Of a stretch of DNA of 64,000 nt, positions 8,648 to 18,956 are shown in pieces; position 1 is the stretch's first letter, and the number at the start of each line of letters is the position of its first letter. A model generated the notes under the pieces. That model did not search any database. It was not told the DNA's origin and saw nothing but the letters and a program-made list of their open reading frames with translations. The position numbers and the translations under genes are program-made. Source of the stretch: Bradyrhizobium sp. dw_78 (lineage in GTDB: Bacteria > Pseudomonadota > Alphaproteobacteria > Rhizobiales > Xanthobacteraceae); contig NZ_JAAVUS010000004.1 of NCBI RefSeq assembly GCF_018449525.1, positions 124,001-188,000 of the forward strand. Reading direction: 5' to 3'.

Positions 8648-8842
8648 TTATGCAGTCTCGCGCGTCGAAAACCTGACCACCGTGCAGTCCTTGACCTGCG
8701 CGACCATACCATTGCGATGCAGCCAGAGCAGGCCCACGGCCAGTTGGCGCAGGTCATTTCGATGCGCACCGACCGGCAGGCGCCTGGCCCGGCGTAATGC
8801 ATCGGCAGCCTGCTGTTCCAGCGGCGATAGCTTGCGCTCCAT
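8648..8842 (-). CDS. Small conserved-looking orphan protein
   Basis: A 64-aa soluble, helical, basic protein beginning [20 protein letters not shown] and ending near VRFSTRETA. The ATG at 8842 has GGAG about 8 bases upstream. I recall similar short proteins in Bradyrhizobium, without a known role. Other frames across 8581-8919 are considered shadows. Confidence 0.6.
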   Translation of the reverse strand: MERKLSPLEQQAADALRRARRLPVGAHRNDLRQLAVGLLWLHRNGMVAQVKDCTVVRFSTRETA

Positions 8843-9084
8843 TCGCTTTCTCCGTCATGCAGCCACAACCCGAAACAGCCATACATCAATTCGGATGGAA
8901 CCTTTGTGAAGCAGCCCACATGTCGTGCAGGATCGGACTATCCCTGTCCGCGGCCGTCCCGATCCCGAGGATCAACACCGCGACCGCCGCTCCGATTCGG
9001 CCTGCATTATCGGCTGATGCACGAAGCCGCAGGTCACGCCGGCGGGTTTTCCTTGCTGTTTGCCCTGTCACTGATCTAGGTTGT

Positions 9085-9105
9085 CTCCCTTGTCTTAAAA
9101 GGGAG
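9085..9105 (+). promoter_or_regulatory. Hairpin that sequesters the cold-shock gene ribosome-binding site
   Basis: CTCCCTT (9085-9091) is exactly complementary to AAGGGAG (9099-9105), with a 7-nt loop. The right arm contains the Shine-Dalgarno GGGAG of the gene starting at GTG 9115, so the folded mRNA would hide it. Temperature- or RNA-structure-dependent translation is an inference. Confidence 0.5.
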
Positions 9106-9114
9106 TGCGGCGCC

Positions 9115-9318
9115 GTGGCGACTGGTACTGTGAAGTGGTTTAATGCGACGAAGGGTTTTGGGTTTATTCAACCCGATAACGGCGGGAAAGATGTGTTCGT
9201 TCACATCTCGGCCGTGGAAAAGGCAGGCCTGAGCTCCCTCAATGAGGGAGCCAAGGTCAGCTACGAAGAGAAGGAAAATCGCGGCAAAACGTCGGCGGAA
9301 AATCTGAGAGTCGGCTAG
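9115..9318 (+). CDS. Cold-shock protein (CspA family)
   Basis: A 67-aa single cold-shock domain that binds single-stranded nucleic acid and acts as an RNA chaperone. RNP1 is KGFGFIQPD (about 13-21) and RNP2 is DVFVHISAV (about 26-34). The start GTG 9115 ([10 protein letters not shown]) is fixed by homology and by GGGAG upstream. The upstream hairpin at 9085-9105 could control translation. It is a single-gene unit. Confidence 0.95.
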   Translation: MATGTVKWFNATKGFGFIQPDNGGKDVFVHISAVEKAGLSSLNEGAKVSYEEKENRGKTSAENLRVG

Positions 9319-9397
9319 CTGAACAGCTACTCGACCCAAATGAGGCCATGCGGCTAACACCCGCGTGGCTTTACTTGTTTCAGGCACGGCCGGCGAT

Positions 9398-9493
9398 AGC
9401 GGTTTCGCGTGAAACCGATTCCGATTCGCATGAAGAAAACGCGTTAAAATAAGATATTAGAGCCGGGTTCCGATTCAATCAAAACCGGTAGGG
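9398..9493 (+). repeat. Bipartite palindromic repeat, family 1, copy B
   Basis: Opens AGCGGTTTCGCGTGAAACCG, contains TTCGCATGAAGAAAACGCG and ends GGTTCCGATTCAATCAAAACC, a diverged version of the family. Its right end abuts the TAA stop (9494-9496) of the PilZ gene on the minus strand. The rest of 9319-9397 shows nothing clear. Confidence 0.75.
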
Positions 9494-9733
9494 TTAGTCG
9501 AACGCCACTCCTATCCGCTTTTCCTTGCGATAGATGATGTGGCACGCGAAACGCTGCCCGTCGCTCGGGATAACCAAGGTGAATTTGTCGGGAATGCCCA
9601 CCGGGCTGGTAACGTCGAGCGCCGCCCCGGCCTTCGAGAGATTGCGAACGGTGCAGTCGATCACCCCGCCGCCGAATTCAATCGTCCCGGCCTTTAAGAC
9701 GCGATGCCGAGGATTAGCCCGCTTCTCGACCAT
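9494..9733 (-). CDS. Single-domain PilZ protein (c-di-GMP receptor family)
   Basis: A 79-aa stand-alone PilZ domain. The c-di-GMP contact motif RxxxR is present as R-ANP-R at the N-terminus (KRANPRHRV), and the second motif as NLSKAG (within CTVRNLSKAGAALDV). It therefore probably binds c-di-GMP and passes the signal to a partner protein. A GGDEF cyclase that could make the ligand is encoded at 27.3-28.5 kb. The gene is preceded at its 3' end by repeat copy B. Confidence 0.88.
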   Translation of the reverse strand: MVEKRANPRHRVLKAGTIEFGGGVIDCTVRNLSKAGAALDVTSPVGIPDKFTLVIPSDGQRFACHIIYRKEKRIGVAFD

Positions 9734-9968
9734 GACCCGCCTGCGCTAAAAACCCAGCCCCGATGGGGATCAGAGGATGGGGCCAATCAGGAATCGGCGC
9801 CTCCCGGTGAACGGGAGCACCTCGATCAAATCCTATCACTGGACTTCCGAGTCGCATGCGGAGCGGGGTACCGTGCCCTGGCTAGCTCTATTGGCGTGCC
9901 TGGCTTCCCTTTCCCCGGGGCATACCAAGATGGCTTCAGACATTCCCCAAGTCGGAGCAAACCATAGC

Positions 9969-10045
9969 TGGTAGGCGGTGAGAGATTCGAACTCCCGACC
10001 CTCTCGGTGTAAACGAGATGCTCTAACCAGCTGAGCTAACCGCCC
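9969..10045 (-). tRNA. tRNA-Val (anticodon TAC)
   Basis: On the minus strand: acceptor GGGCGGT/ACCGCCT, D arm GCTCAGCTGGTTAGAGC, anticodon stem-loop CTCGTTTACACCGAG with anticodon TAC, T arm GGGAGTTCGAATCTC, discriminator A and encoded CCA (9969-9971). Length is 77 nt with CCA. The stretch from 9734 to here holds no gene that I can support. Confidence 0.97.
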
Positions 10046-10102
10046 TCGCCGCCTGTTTAGCCTCCGCCCGCCCCACGACGCAAGCCAAGCTTCATGTCAT
10101 AA

Positions 10103-10136
10103 AGAAGCGGCGCCCCTTTTTTGGGACGCCGCTTCT
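10103..10136 (-). terminator. Terminator hairpin downstream of lon
   Basis: AGAAGCGGCG (10103-10112) pairs with CGCCGCTTCT (10127-10136), with CCCC/GGGA extending the stem and a T6 (A6 on minus) loop. It lies 16 bp after the lon stop, in a position to end lon transcription; a short TTT follows on the minus strand. Confidence 0.7.
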
Positions 10137-10152
10137 GGTTCCTTGCGAGGCT

Positions 10153-12585
10153 TCAGTGCGCCGTCAGACCGCCTGCCGCCTCTTCGCCGGCCTCCGGTTT
10201 GACCGGCACCTTGGCGTTGGCGTCTTCTTCCCAAACGATCGGCACCGGCGGCCGCACCAAGGCCTTGGCAACCACATCGTCCAGGCGCGCGACCGGAATG
10301 ATCTCCATCCCGCCCTTGATCGCATCGGAAATCTCCGTGAGATCCTTGGCGTTATCCTCGGGGATCAGCACCGTCTTGATGCCGCCGCGTGCCGCGGCCA
10401 GCAGCTTCTCCTTCAGGCCTCCGATCGGCAGCACCCGCCCGCGCAGCGTAATCTCGCCGGTCATGGCGACATCATGCCGGACTGGAATCCCGGTCATGAC
10501 CGAGATGATCGCGGTCGCCATCGCGACGCCCGCCGACGGACCGTCCTTCGGGGTCGCCCCCTCCGGCACGTGGACGTGGATATCCCGCCTGTCGAACAGC
10601 GGCGGCTCAATGCCATAGGTGATCGCCCGCGAGCGGACATAGGATGCCGCCGCCGAGATCGACTCCTTCATGACGTCGCGCAAATTGCCCGTGACCGTCA
10701 TCTTGCCCTTGCCGGGCATCATGACGCCTTCGATGGTGAGCAATTCGCCGCCGACATCGGTCCAGGCAAGACCGGTAACGATGCCGACCTGATCGACGCT
10801 CTCGATCTCGCCGTAGCGGTACTTCGGCACACCGAGAAAATCCTCAAGGGTCTTCCCGGTGACCTTCACCGACTTCTTCTTGGAGATCATCAGCTCCTTC
10901 ACCGCCTTGCGGGCCAGTGTCGAAAGCTCACGCTCCAGGTTACGCACACCCGCTTCGCGGGTGTAGCGGCGGATCATCAGCAGCAACGCGTCGTCGTCGA
11001 TCGACCATTCCTTGGAATCCAGGCCGTGCTTGGAGATCGCGTTCGGGATCAGATGCTTGCGCGCGATCTCGACCTTTTCGTTCTCGGTGTAGCCGGCGAT
11101 CCGGATGATCTCCATGCGGTCCATCAGCGGGCCCGGAATATTCAACGTATTCGCGGTCGTGATGAACATCACATTGGACAGATCATAATCGACCTCAAGA
11201 TAGTGGTCGTTGAAGGTCGCGTTCTGCTCGGGGTCCAGGACCTCAAGCAGCGCCGAGGACGGATCGCCGCGGAAATCGGCGCCCATCTTGTCGATCTCAT
11301 CCAGCAGGAACAGCGGATTCGAGGTCTTCGCCTTCCGCATCGACTGGATGATCTTGCCGGGCATCGAGCCGATATAGGTGCGGCGGTGACCGCGGATCTC
11401 GGCTTCATCGCGCACGCCGCCGAGCGACACGCGAACGAATTCGCGTCCCGTCGCCTTCGCGATCGACTTGCCGAGCGAGGTCTTGCCGACACCGGGAGGT
11501 CCGACCAGGCACAGGATCGGCCCGGTCAGCTTGTTGGCGCGCGACTGCACCGCCAGATACTCGATGATGCGGTCCTTGACCTTCTCCAGGCCGTAATGAT
11601 CGTCGTCGAGCACCGCCTGCGCGGCCTCCAGATCCTTCTTGACCTTGGATTTCTTGTTCCACGGAATCGACAGCAACCAATCGAGATAGTTGCGCACGAC
11701 GGTCGCTTCCGCGGACATCGGCGACATCTGGCGCAGCTTCTTCAATTCGTGCTGCGCCTTCTCCCGCGCTTCCTTGGAAAGCTTGGTCTTGGCAATCTTC
11801 TCTTCCAGATCGGCGAGTTCATCCCGGCCCTCGTCATCGCCGAGTTCCTTCTGGATCGCCTTCATCTGCTCGTTGAGGTAATATTCGCGCTGGGTCTTCT
11901 CCATCTGGCGCTTGACGCGCGAGCGGATGCGCTTCTCGACCTGAAGCACCGAGATCTCGCTCTCCATCAGCCCGAGCACTTTCTCGAGGCGCGCGGTCAC
12001 GGACAGCGTCTCCAGGATCGCCTGACGATCGGCGATCTTGACCGCCAGGTGCGAAGCGACCTGATCGCTCAGCTTGGCGAAATCGGTGATCGCCTGCACC
12101 ACGCCGACGACCTCGGCCGAGATCTTCTTGTTGAGCTTCACATAGCTCTCGAAGTCGGACACGACCGAGCGCGCCAGCGCTTCCGCCTCGACGGAATTGG
12201 CGTCGGTGTCGGCAAGCGCCACCGCAGTCGCCTCGTAATAATCGGGCCGGTCGGAATATTTCTCAACGCGGGCGCGCTCAAGCCCTTCCACCAGCACCTT
12301 CACGGTGCCGTCGGGCAATTTGAGCAGCTGCAACACGCTGGCAAGCGTGCCGGTTTCATAGATCGAATCCGGCGCCGGATCATCGTCCGACGCGTTCTTC
12401 TGCGTCGCCAGCATGATCAGCGCGTCGTTCTTCATGACCTCTTCGAGCGCGCGGATCGATTTCTCGCGGCCGACGAACAAAGGCACGATGATGTTCGGAA
12501 AAACGACGATGTCGCGAAGCGGCAACACCGGGTAAGTGCGGCTTTCGCCGTGAACGATAGATGGCCGGGGTTTCGGAGACGTCAT
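10153..12585 (-). CDS. lon: ATP-dependent protease Lon (LonA)
   Basis: A cytoplasmic AAA+ serine protease that degrades misfolded and short-lived regulatory proteins. The 810-aa protein has the LonA order: N-terminal substrate domain ([12 protein letters not shown] at 18-29), coiled-coil stretch, AAA+ module with Walker A GPPGVGKT (362-369) and Walker [10 protein letters not shown] (425-433), then the protease domain. The catalytic serine lies in [11 protein letters not shown] (about 684) and the lysine in [10 protein letters not shown] (about 727). It lies next to clpX-clpP-tig in the order usual for Rhizobiales. The 305-bp upstream gap allows its own promoter. Confidence 0.98.
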   Translation of the reverse strand: MTSPKPRPSIVHGESRTYPVLPLRDIVVFPNIIVPLFVGREKSIRALEEVMKNDALIMLATQKNASDDDPAPDSIYETGTLASVLQLLKLPDGTVKVLVEGLERARVEKYSDRPDYYEATAVALADTDANSVEAEALARSVVSDFESYVKLNKKISAEVVGVVQAITDFAKLSDQVASHLAVKIADRQAILETLSVTARLEKVLGLMESEISVLQVEKRIRSRVKRQMEKTQREYYLNEQMKAIQKELGDDEGRDELADLEEKIAKTKLSKEAREKAQHELKKLRQMSPMSAEATVVRNYLDWLLSIPWNKKSKVKKDLEAAQAVLDDDHYGLEKVKDRIIEYLAVQSRANKLTGPILCLVGPPGVGKTSLGKSIAKATGREFVRVSLGGVRDEAEIRGHRRTYIGSMPGKIIQSMRKAKTSNPLFLLDEIDKMGADFRGDPSSALLEVLDPEQNATFNDHYLEVDYDLSNVMFITTANTLNIPGPLMDRMEIIRIAGYTENEKVEIARKHLIPNAISKHGLDSKEWSIDDDALLLMIRRYTREAGVRNLERELSTLARKAVKELMISKKKSVKVTGKTLEDFLGVPKYRYGEIESVDQVGIVTGLAWTDVGGELLTIEGVMMPGKGKMTVTGNLRDVMKESISAAASYVRSRAITYGIEPPLFDRRDIHVHVPEGATPKDGPSAGVAMATAIISVMTGIPVRHDVAMTGEITLRGRVLPIGGLKEKLLAAARGGIKTVLIPEDNAKDLTEISDAIKGGMEIIPVARLDDVVAKALVRPPVPIVWEEDANAKVPVKPEAGEEAAGGLTAH

Positions 12586-12728
12586 GGCCTATTCCTTTTG
12601 TTATGCCCCCTTGCCTCGCAGTCCGCCAAATTGCGCAACCGCCACAAGGTGCCGGGATGGGATCGTTCGGCTCAAGCGGAGCCTGCTTTCCCTGATCGTT
12701 GAGTGACGAATCTCAGGCATGATTTTCG

Positions 12729-12770
12729 CCACCGATTGCATTAGGTGGCTATCGGTGGTGGGGGTGTCAA
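12729..12770 (-). promoter_or_regulatory. Possible lon promoter/operator region
   Basis: On the minus strand a perfect TTGACA hexamer (12770-12765) is followed by ATCGGTGG/CCACCGAT arms (12751-12758 and 12729-12736) that would overlap the -10 and start region. An operator or mRNA leader hairpin is possible. The -10 element is poor, so this is tentative. Confidence 0.3.
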
Positions 12771-12825
12771 GTGTCGGAAATGCCCGCCAAATGGGGCTAA
12801 ACGCGAGGTCTCGCCTGAAACGCGA

Positions 12826-12853
12826 CGGCCGCGGGAACAAGCCCCCGCGGCCG
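12826..12853 (-). terminator. Hairpin downstream of clpX
   Basis: A 10-bp GC stem, CGGCCGCGGG (12826-12835) with CCCGCGGCCG (12844-12853), 37 bp beyond the clpX stop. No T-run follows on the minus strand, so it is a strong structure but not a textbook intrinsic terminator. Confidence 0.5.
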
Positions 12854-12890
12854 ATTGTCAAATCCGCAATCCGAACAACGCGGCCTGCGA

Positions 12891-14165
12891 TCAGGCGCTG
12901 GCGCTGCTTTCCACCGCGCGGTCGGAACGGTCGGCGTAAATGTAGAGCGGACGAGCCGTTCCCTCCACAACTTCACGCGAGATCACCACCTCTTCGACGC
13001 CTTCCAGGCCCGGAAGGTCGAACATGGTTTCGAGCAGGATGCTCTCGAGGATCGAACGCAGTCCGCGCGCGCCGGTCTTGCGTTCGATCGCCTTGCGGGC
13101 CACCGCGCCAAGCGCCTCGTCGGCGAAGGTCAGTTCGATGTTTTCCATCTCGAACAAGCGCTGATACTGCTTCACCAGCGCGTTCTTCGGATCGGTCAGG
13201 ATCTTCTTCAGCGAGGCCTCGTCGAGGTCTTCCAGCGTCGCAACCACCGGCAAGCGACCGACGAATTCCGGGATCAGGCCATATTTCAGCAGATCCTCGG
13301 GTTCGACGTGACGGAAGATTTCGCCGGTGCGGCGGTCTTCCGGCGCCAGCACCTGCGCGGCAAAGCCGATCGAGGTCGAGCGGCCGCGCGCGGAGATGAT
13401 CTTCTCCAGACCGGAGAACGCACCGCCGCAGATGAAGAGAATGTTCGTGGTGTCGACCTGCAGGAACTCCTGCTGCGGATGCTTGCGGCCGCCCTGCGGC
13501 GGTACCGAGGCCACCGTGCCTTCCATGATCTTCAACAGCGCCTGCTGCACGCCCTCGCCGGACACGTCGCGGGTAATTGACGGGTTGTCCGACTTGCGGC
13601 TGATCTTGTCGATTTCGTCGATATAGACGATGCCGCGCTGCGCGCGCTCGACATTGTAGTCGGCGGACTGCAACAGCTTCAGAATGATGTTCTCGACGTC
13701 CTCACCGACATAGCCGGCTTCGGTCAGCGTCGTCGCATCCGCCATCGTGAACGGCACATCGAGAATCCGCGCCAGCGTCTGCGCCAGCAGCGTCTTGCCC
13801 GATCCGGTCGGACCGATCAGCAGGATGTTCGACTTCGCAAGCTCGACGTCGTTGTGCTTGGTCTGGTGATTGAGGCGCTTGTAATGGTTGTGGACCGCGA
13901 CCGAGAGCACCTTCTTGGCATGGCTCTGGCCGATGACATAGTCATCGAGGACCTTGCAGATTTCCTTCGGCGTCGGAATGCCGTCGCGCGATTTCACCAG
14001 CGAGGATTTGTTCTCCTCGCGAATGATATCCATGCACAATTCGACGCATTCGTCGCAGATAAAGACCGTTGGACCCGCGATCAGTTTGCGGACTTCGTGC
14101 TGGCTCTTGCCGCAGAACGAGCAATACAGCGTGTTCTTGGAGTCGCTCGTGCCGACCTTACTCAT
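12891..14165 (-). CDS. clpX: ATP-dependent Clp protease ATP-binding subunit ClpX
   Basis: An AAA+ unfoldase that recognises tagged substrates and feeds them to ClpP; in alphaproteobacteria it degrades cell-cycle regulators. The protein is 424 aa. The N-terminal zinc-binding domain has cysteines 15, 18, 37 and 40 (CSFC and CDEC). Walker A is GPTGSGKT (118-125), the pore loop GYVGEDV (151-157) and Walker [10 protein letters not shown] (179-187). The C-terminal [17 protein letters not shown] sensor 2 region is present. It lies between clpP and lon; the 488-bp gap from clpP suggests a separate promoter. Confidence 0.98.
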   Translation of the reverse strand: MSKVGTSDSKNTLYCSFCGKSQHEVRKLIAGPTVFICDECVELCMDIIREENKSSLVKSRDGIPTPKEICKVLDDYVIGQSHAKKVLSVAVHNHYKRLNHQTKHNDVELAKSNILLIGPTGSGKTLLAQTLARILDVPFTMADATTLTEAGYVGEDVENIILKLLQSADYNVERAQRGIVYIDEIDKISRKSDNPSITRDVSGEGVQQALLKIMEGTVASVPPQGGRKHPQQEFLQVDTTNILFICGGAFSGLEKIISARGRSTSIGFAAQVLAPEDRRTGEIFRHVEPEDLLKYGLIPEFVGRLPVVATLEDLDEASLKKILTDPKNALVKQYQRLFEMENIELTFADEALGAVARKAIERKTGARGLRSILESILLETMFDLPGLEGVEEVVISREVVEGTARPLYIYADRSDRAVESSASA

Positions 14166-14653
14166 TCTTATCTCCGTCCGCCGTTCGATCCCGTCAGCTC
14201 AATCGTCCTATTCCGACACCACTCGGCGCAGAATTATAGATAGAGCAAAAAACGTACCAAAAAAGACCCTACGCTCCCAATGCTGTAAATCACAGCCTAA
14301 CCGATTCCCCCGCCCATCCGACCTAGCCAACCATGCTGACACCCGACTATCAAGAATTCCCTAATCGGCCCTGCCCCGGATATCCGTGACAATACCGTGA
14401 TTTGCGACAGCGGCGCGAGCACCAGATACGGAAATCAGCCAAGCGTTGCGCGATTACCACGCCCCCGGACAGGCACAAAAGTGGAACTTTGCGCCCCGGC
14501 AAGGGCTCAAAATGGCGCTTTCGGCCCGCCTCGCGGCAGCGGTTTGGCCCGGACCAAGTAAGCCCGAGGCCAACAAGGTAACATCGCTCCCGTATACGTT
14601 ACGGGGCCCGTTACGAAGGCTTGAGAGGACTCATTAATCAAGAAGCCCTCTGA
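14166..14653. other. Intergenic region between clpP and clpX
   Basis: 488 bp with no supportable gene. The part near clpX is AT-richer and probably holds its promoter and leader; the rest shows no repeat or terminator that I can defend. Confidence 0.55.
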
Positions 14654-15286
14654 TCAAGAAGCCTTGGGCGCCGGCTCCTCCGCGCGCTTGTCGATCACCT
14701 TGTCGACAATGCCGAAATCACGAGCCATCTCGGCGGTAAGGAACTTGTCGCGCTCCAGCGCATCCTCGATCGCCTTGTAGGTCTGGCCGGTATGCTTCTC
14801 GTAGATCTCGTTGAGCCGCTTCTTGAGGTTCAGGATTTCCTGCGCATGCAGCATGATGTCTGTGGCCTGGCCCTGGAAGCCGCCGGACGGCTGATGCACC
14901 ATGATGCGCGCGTTCGGCAGCGAGAAACGCATGTCCTTCTCGCCCGCGGCCAGCAGCAGCGACCCCATCGACGCCGCCTGCCCGGTGCAGAGTGTCGACA
15001 CCGGCGGACGGATGAACTGCATGGTGTCGTAGATCGCAAGCCCCGATGTCACCACGCCGCCCGGCGAATTGATGTACATCGAGATTTCCTTCTTCGGATT
15101 CTCCGCCTCGAGGAACAGCAATTGCGCGACGACCAGCGTCGACATGCCGTCCTCGACCGGACCGGTCAGGAAGATGATGCGTTCCTTCAGAAGGCGCGAG
15201 AAGATGTCGTAGGCGCGCTCGCCGCGGTTGGTCTGCTCGACCACCATCGGCACGAGATTCATGTAGGTTTCGACCGGATCGCGCAT
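14654..15286 (-). CDS. clpP: ATP-dependent Clp protease proteolytic subunit
   Basis: The serine peptidase that forms the double-heptamer chamber capped by ClpX or ClpA. The protein is 210 aa with the triad S106 (GQAASMGS), H131 (MVHQPSGG) and D180 (LERDKFL). The N-terminal axial-loop segment [18 protein letters not shown] is standard. A possible heat-shock-type promoter lies about 115-140 bp upstream (15399-15426). Confidence 0.98.
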   Translation of the reverse strand: MRDPVETYMNLVPMVVEQTNRGERAYDIFSRLLKERIIFLTGPVEDGMSTLVVAQLLFLEAENPKKEISMYINSPGGVVTSGLAIYDTMQFIRPPVSTLCTGQAASMGSLLLAAGEKDMRFSLPNARIMVHQPSGGFQGQATDIMLHAQEILNLKKRLNEIYEKHTGQTYKAIEDALERDKFLTAEMARDFGIVDKVIDKRAEEPAPKAS

Positions 15287-15398
15287 TAGTCACCCAAGAG
15301 TTGGCGGCGGCGGACATCCATCGGCAATGCGGCGCTAGCTTGAATTGCCGGGCGCGGATGCACGCCCCGTGATGCAGGACTTAAAAAGACAGGCTCAC

Positions 15399-15426
15399 AG
15401 ATATGAGCCAATTCCCCGACGACAAG
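15399..15426 (-). promoter_or_regulatory. Candidate heat-shock (RpoH-type) promoter for clpP
   Basis: On the minus strand CTTG (15426-15423) and CATATCT (15405-15399) are separated by 17 bases. This resembles sigma-32 promoters (CTTG ... CCATNT-like). Control of clpP by RpoH is known in related bacteria, but the match here is by eye and moderate. Confidence 0.35.
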
Positions 15427-15552
15427 GCCGGGCAGCGACGAGGTAAGCAGGACAAGTTCAAGCCGATTCGGATCAAGCCGCCTAGCGACGGATATCGCCG
15501 CCAGGCCGCTTTCGCGGTTCATCCTTAATGCGGCTACCGCCGGATCCTGCGA

Positions 15553-16911
15553 TCAGGCGACACTTTTCTCGTCATCTTCCTTGAACAACTCTTCGCGCGT
15601 GACCTTCTTCTCGGTCACGTTGGCGAGTTCGAGAATGAAATCGACCACCTTGTCTTCATAGATCGGCGCACGAAGCTGGGCCAGCGCATTGGCGTTGCTG
15701 CGATAGTAGTCCCAGACTTCCTTCTCGCGGCCCGGCATCGAGCGCGCGCGCTCGATCACCGCACGGCTGACCTCATCGTCGGTGACCGTGATCTTGTTCT
15801 TTTCGCCGATCTCGGACAGCACGAGACCGAGCCGCACCCGCCGGTCGGCGATCTTGCGATACTCTTCCTCGGCGCCCTCTTCCGTCATGCTTTCGTCGGC
15901 AAAGGTCTTGCCGCCGGATTCCATCTCGGCCTTGATCGAATTCCACATCAGCCGGAATTCCTCTTCCACCAGCGAAGGCGGCGCTTCGAAGCGATGGGCC
16001 TCGTCCAGGCGATCAAGCAACATGCGCTTGACCCGCTGGCGCGTGGCGCCGGCGAATTCGGCCGTCAACCGCTCGCGCGCTGCTTCCTTGAGCTTGTCGA
16101 GCGATTCCAGCCCCAACGCCTTGGCGAACTCATCGTCGATCTTGGCGTCCTCTGGCGCTTCGACCGCGGTCGCCGTGGTTTCAAACTCGGCCGCCTGGCC
16201 AGCCAGTTTCTCGCTGGCGTAGTTCTTCGGGAATGTGACTTTCAGCGTGCGGGTCTCGCCGGCCGCGATGCCGATCAACTGATCCTCGAAACCGGGAATG
16301 AATTGCCCGGCACCGATCACGACCTGGATACCCTCGCCGGTGCCACCGTCGAACGGGGTGCCATCGATGGAGCCCTTGAAGTTGATGGTGACGCGATCGC
16401 CGGTTTCGGCCTTCGCGCCCTCGGCCTTGGCGGCGTAGCTGCGGTTCGCATCGGCAATCCGCTTGATGGCGTCATCGACATCGGCGTCGGTCACGTCCAC
16501 GACCGGCGTCTCGACGGTGAAGCTCTTGAAGTCCGCGAGTTGGATCGGGGGCACGACCTCGATCGAAACCGTATAGGTCAGGTCGGACTTCCCTTCGAGG
16601 ATGTCTTCGACGGCTTTTTCTTCCGTCGGCATCGTGACCTTGGGTTCGGTCGCAAGGCGAAAACCGCGCTCGGAGAAAAGCTGCGAATTGGTGTCGCGGA
16701 TCGTCTGCTCGACGGTCTCGGCCATCACCGAACGGCCGTACACCTTCTTGAGGTGGCTGACCGGCACCTTGCCCGGACGAAAGCCGTTGAGGCGAACCTT
16801 GTCCTTGAGATCCACCAGCCGAGCGCCCGCCTTGGCATCGAGATCGGATGCGGGAACGCTGATCTGGAATTCGTGCTTCAATCCCTCAGCCAGGGTTTCT
16901 GTGACCTGCAT
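15553..16911 (-). CDS. tig: Trigger factor (ribosome-associated chaperone)
   Basis: A chaperone that binds the ribosomal exit tunnel and shields nascent chains, with peptidyl-prolyl isomerase activity. The protein is 452 aa from ATG 16911 ([15 protein letters not shown]); the open frame continues upstream for 34 codons, but homology and the GGAAGAAG site support 16911. The ribosome-docking loop GFRPGKVP lies at about 44-51, and the FKBP-like PPIase domain has [20 protein letters not shown] (about 160-180). The helical C-terminal arms follow. Located beside clpP in the order common in proteobacteria. Confidence 0.97.
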   Translation of the reverse strand: MQVTETLAEGLKHEFQISVPASDLDAKAGARLVDLKDKVRLNGFRPGKVPVSHLKKVYGRSVMAETVEQTIRDTNSQLFSERGFRLATEPKVTMPTEEKAVEDILEGKSDLTYTVSIEVVPPIQLADFKSFTVETPVVDVTDADVDDAIKRIADANRSYAAKAEGAKAETGDRVTINFKGSIDGTPFDGGTGEGIQVVIGAGQFIPGFEDQLIGIAAGETRTLKVTFPKNYASEKLAGQAAEFETTATAVEAPEDAKIDDEFAKALGLESLDKLKEAARERLTAEFAGATRQRVKRMLLDRLDEAHRFEAPPSLVEEEFRLMWNSIKAEMESGGKTFADESMTEEGAEEEYRKIADRRVRLGLVLSEIGEKNKITVTDDEVSRAVIERARSMPGREKEVWDYYRSNANALAQLRAPIYEDKVVDFILELANVTEKKVTREELFKEDDEKSVA

Positions 16912-17690
16912 GGTGTCAATCTTCTTCCGCTTGGTCCGGCCTAGCGGCCAAGACATTGTCAATCTGGTCAGCACCCGGCCTTGCAGCCTGCGCCAGTGGT
17001 TCGGTGAACCCATCCCGCTGGAGCAGGATTAAGGCTCTCCAAGTATTCGTCTGCAAACGCTGAAAGCGCTTGGTGCGGGCGGAGCGGCTGGAACTAGCTA
17101 CAAACACGTTGAAATCATTAAGATTTCTAGACGTAAAATCGGGCGATCTATCCCGATTCATATCTCAGTTTATATCCCAAATTTTCGATCCGCGCGCCCG
17201 CATCGCTTACTGAGGCTGATCGCATGATCGCTACGCCGATTCAAGCCAACTTCTTTCTAAAGTACGGCTGCAACCAGAATGGCAATGCCTGAGCTGTTAC
17301 GGAAGCTCTAGGTCCATCCAGGAAACAACGCCCAACAATCAATTTAGCTCTAAAGTAGGCACCTCAATAGCTCTGTTCAACATATTGATTTATTTATGTC
17401 TTTACGAAATTCACTGAGCTGCCAGCTGGACGAAATCATCCTGCCGCAGGCTGGACTTATATCAGAACTTCGCCGTGCCTCTTCGCGATCAAACAGTGTT
17501 CGACTGGCACGCGCTACTGCTCGCCGGAGACACCACGATCAAGGTGATCAATGGATAACGAAAACACCATCTCTGAGAACGTCCCATCTCGAGGGTCTCA
17601 CCGTCCGAGCAATCATGATGCCCTTGGGCCAGCGCACTTTAATCGAGCGATATAATGCGGAACTGAGTTGGATCGCTCGCGATGATGGAG
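16912..17690. other. Long gene-poor gap between tig and the PEP-CTERM gene
   Basis: About 780 bp, noticeably AT-richer than its surroundings. It should contain the tig promoter near 16.9-17.2 kb. Short frames such as one ending TVFDWHALLLAGDTTIKVI (stop near 17555) read like protein but have no start or body, so gene decay is possible. No transposase or integrase remnant was recognised. Confidence 0.45.
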
Positions 17691-17714
17691 AAAGGCCGCC
17701 TTGAGGCGGCCTTT
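17691..17714 (-). terminator. Terminator hairpin 3' of the PEP-CTERM gene
   Basis: A perfect 10-bp stem, AAAGGCCGCC (17691-17700) and GGCGGCCTTT (17705-17714), with a 4-nt loop. It lies 24 bp past the stop of the gene at 17738 and is symmetrical enough to work on both strands. A nearly identical hairpin lies upstream of the same gene at 18627-18651. Confidence 0.75.
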
Positions 17715-17737
17715 CGTCGTTCGATGTGCGAGCAACC

Positions 17738-18388
17738 TTACACCAGCCGCAGCGTCTCGCCGCGCTTACGGCGATAGGCCAGAAAGCTGACACCCGCGAA
17801 ACCGAAGATCATCATCGCCCAGGTAGAGGGCTCGGGGACGGCTGCGACCTGCTCAACATTGACCGTGAAGGAATCCAGGTTCTGCCCAATCCCCCAAGTC
17901 CATGTGTAGGAAGTCCCGGCTATCAGGTGCAAATCGGCGAAGGTCTTGTCCTCAAAAATCGCCGTGCTCGTCCCCAGGTCGGTGCCGGACACGTATCCGT
18001 TGGGTACGATAATGAAGCGCGTGCCCGTTTGGGCGTTTTGCACATTGAACCCGACGACGACTCCGGTCGCACTATCTGCAACGGTATAGCCTCCAATTAC
18101 ACTCGTCCCAAAACTCGATGGTCCCATGACCGTTCCCGAATAGGCTTGATCCGGACTGGACCCGACATGCAGATACCCAAAGGATGCTCCCAAATCAGAA
18201 TCGATGGGTGTAATGCCGCCACCGGGATTTCCCAGCCCTGCCAGGTTGATGTTTCCGCTTCCGGTTACAACAACGTCATTCCCCACTTGGGTTATGTCGA
18301 CGACATAAGCGGCAGAAGCCGGCGCTGCGGCGATACCAAGACTCAACACAGCGCCCAGAACCAACGCCTTTATTCCATTTAATTTCAT
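17738..18388 (-). CDS. PEP-CTERM sorting domain protein
   Basis: A 216-aa secreted protein. The N-terminal signal peptide runs to about residue 26 ([19 protein letters not shown]). The mature part is Gly/Ser/Thr/Val-rich, acidic and nearly lysine-free. The C-terminus carries the sorting signal [20 protein letters not shown] followed by AYRRKRG: the PEP motif, a membrane helix and an Arg-rich tail, as recognised by exosortase. Such proteins are processed at the envelope and often go with exopolysaccharide. No exosortase gene is in the window, although a polysaccharide locus lies 20 kb away. The gene is isolated and flanked by two near-identical hairpins. Confidence 0.9.
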   Translation of the reverse strand: MKLNGIKALVLGAVLSLGIAAAPASAAYVVDITQVGNDVVVTGSGNINLAGLGNPGGGITPIDSDLGASFGYLHVGSSPDQAYSGTVMGPSSFGTSVIGGYTVADSATGVVVGFNVQNAQTGTRFIIVPNGYVSGTDLGTSTAIFEDKTFADLHLIAGTSYTWTWGIGQNLDSFTVNVEQVAAVPEPSTWAMMIFGFAGVSFLAYRRKRGETLRLV

Positions 18389-18724
18389 GCAAGCCCCACT
18401 GTTATAAAAATCACCGGTTTAAATCCGGTTGTACGAATGGGACCGTCCACGACGATTGTAAAATTTGCATGACGTTTTTTTGACCCGCGATGTTCAGGTA
18501 GGACTCCGCGGGAGTTATTGGTGCGCGCTACATAGTGGCAACAAGAAAAGCGCCATTCTGCCTCACCAAATGCGTGCCGTACTGTTGGCGATGACGATGC
18601 GGAAGGCAGCAACTGAAGCAAACCAAAAAGGCCGCCACGAAGGCGGCCTTTCGTTATGTGCAATGCCCGAGAGTTTTCATAGGTGCGCTAAGGATGCACA
18701 ACTAAATCGAACATTGGTTCGTCT
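18389..18724. other. Intergenic region upstream of the PEP-CTERM gene
   Basis: 336 bp without a supported gene; it should carry the promoter of the PEP-CTERM gene. It contains the hairpin at 18627-18651 described separately. Confidence 0.55.
18627..18651 (+). terminator. Hairpin nearly identical to the one at 17691
   Basis: AAAGGCCGCC (18627-18636) and GGCGGCCTTT (18642-18651) with loop ACGAA, followed by CGTTAT. No plus-strand gene ends just before it. On the minus strand it lies between tRNA-Leu and the PEP-CTERM gene, so it may end the tRNA transcript. Confidence 0.6.
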
Positions 18725-18809
<85 letters not shown>

Positions 18810-18956
18810 TGATAGCATCATATCCGGCCCCGATGCCGCAGGCGGGCGGGCTTATAACATGGGCCCGCCCGTTCGCAGCAAAAAAATGGGCCGAAAAATG
18901 GCCTGTGTGAAGCCTCCCGGATCAATCCTCAATCTCAGCATATAAATAAGCAGAAA

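Larger units (their letters stand above)
12586..12890. other. Intergenic region between clpX and lon
   Basis: No gene. It contains the clpX downstream hairpin (12826-12853) and, reading toward lon, TTGACA (minus strand, 12770-12765) with an inverted repeat CCACCGAT/ATCGGTGG just downstream, listed separately. No convincing -10 or heat-shock box could be fixed by eye. Confidence 0.6.

Noticed and set aside
10156..12702. 848-codon open frame on the plus strand across lon
   Set aside because: It is antisense to the well-supported lon gene. Long antisense frames are expected in high-GC coding DNA, and the translation (rich in Arg, His, Asp, Leu) shows no domain.
17396..17704. 102-codon plus-strand frame MSLRNSLSCQLDEII...
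   Set aside because: It has no Shine-Dalgarno or domain, has an Arg/Ser-rich composition, and ends in the terminator hairpin; considered non-coding.
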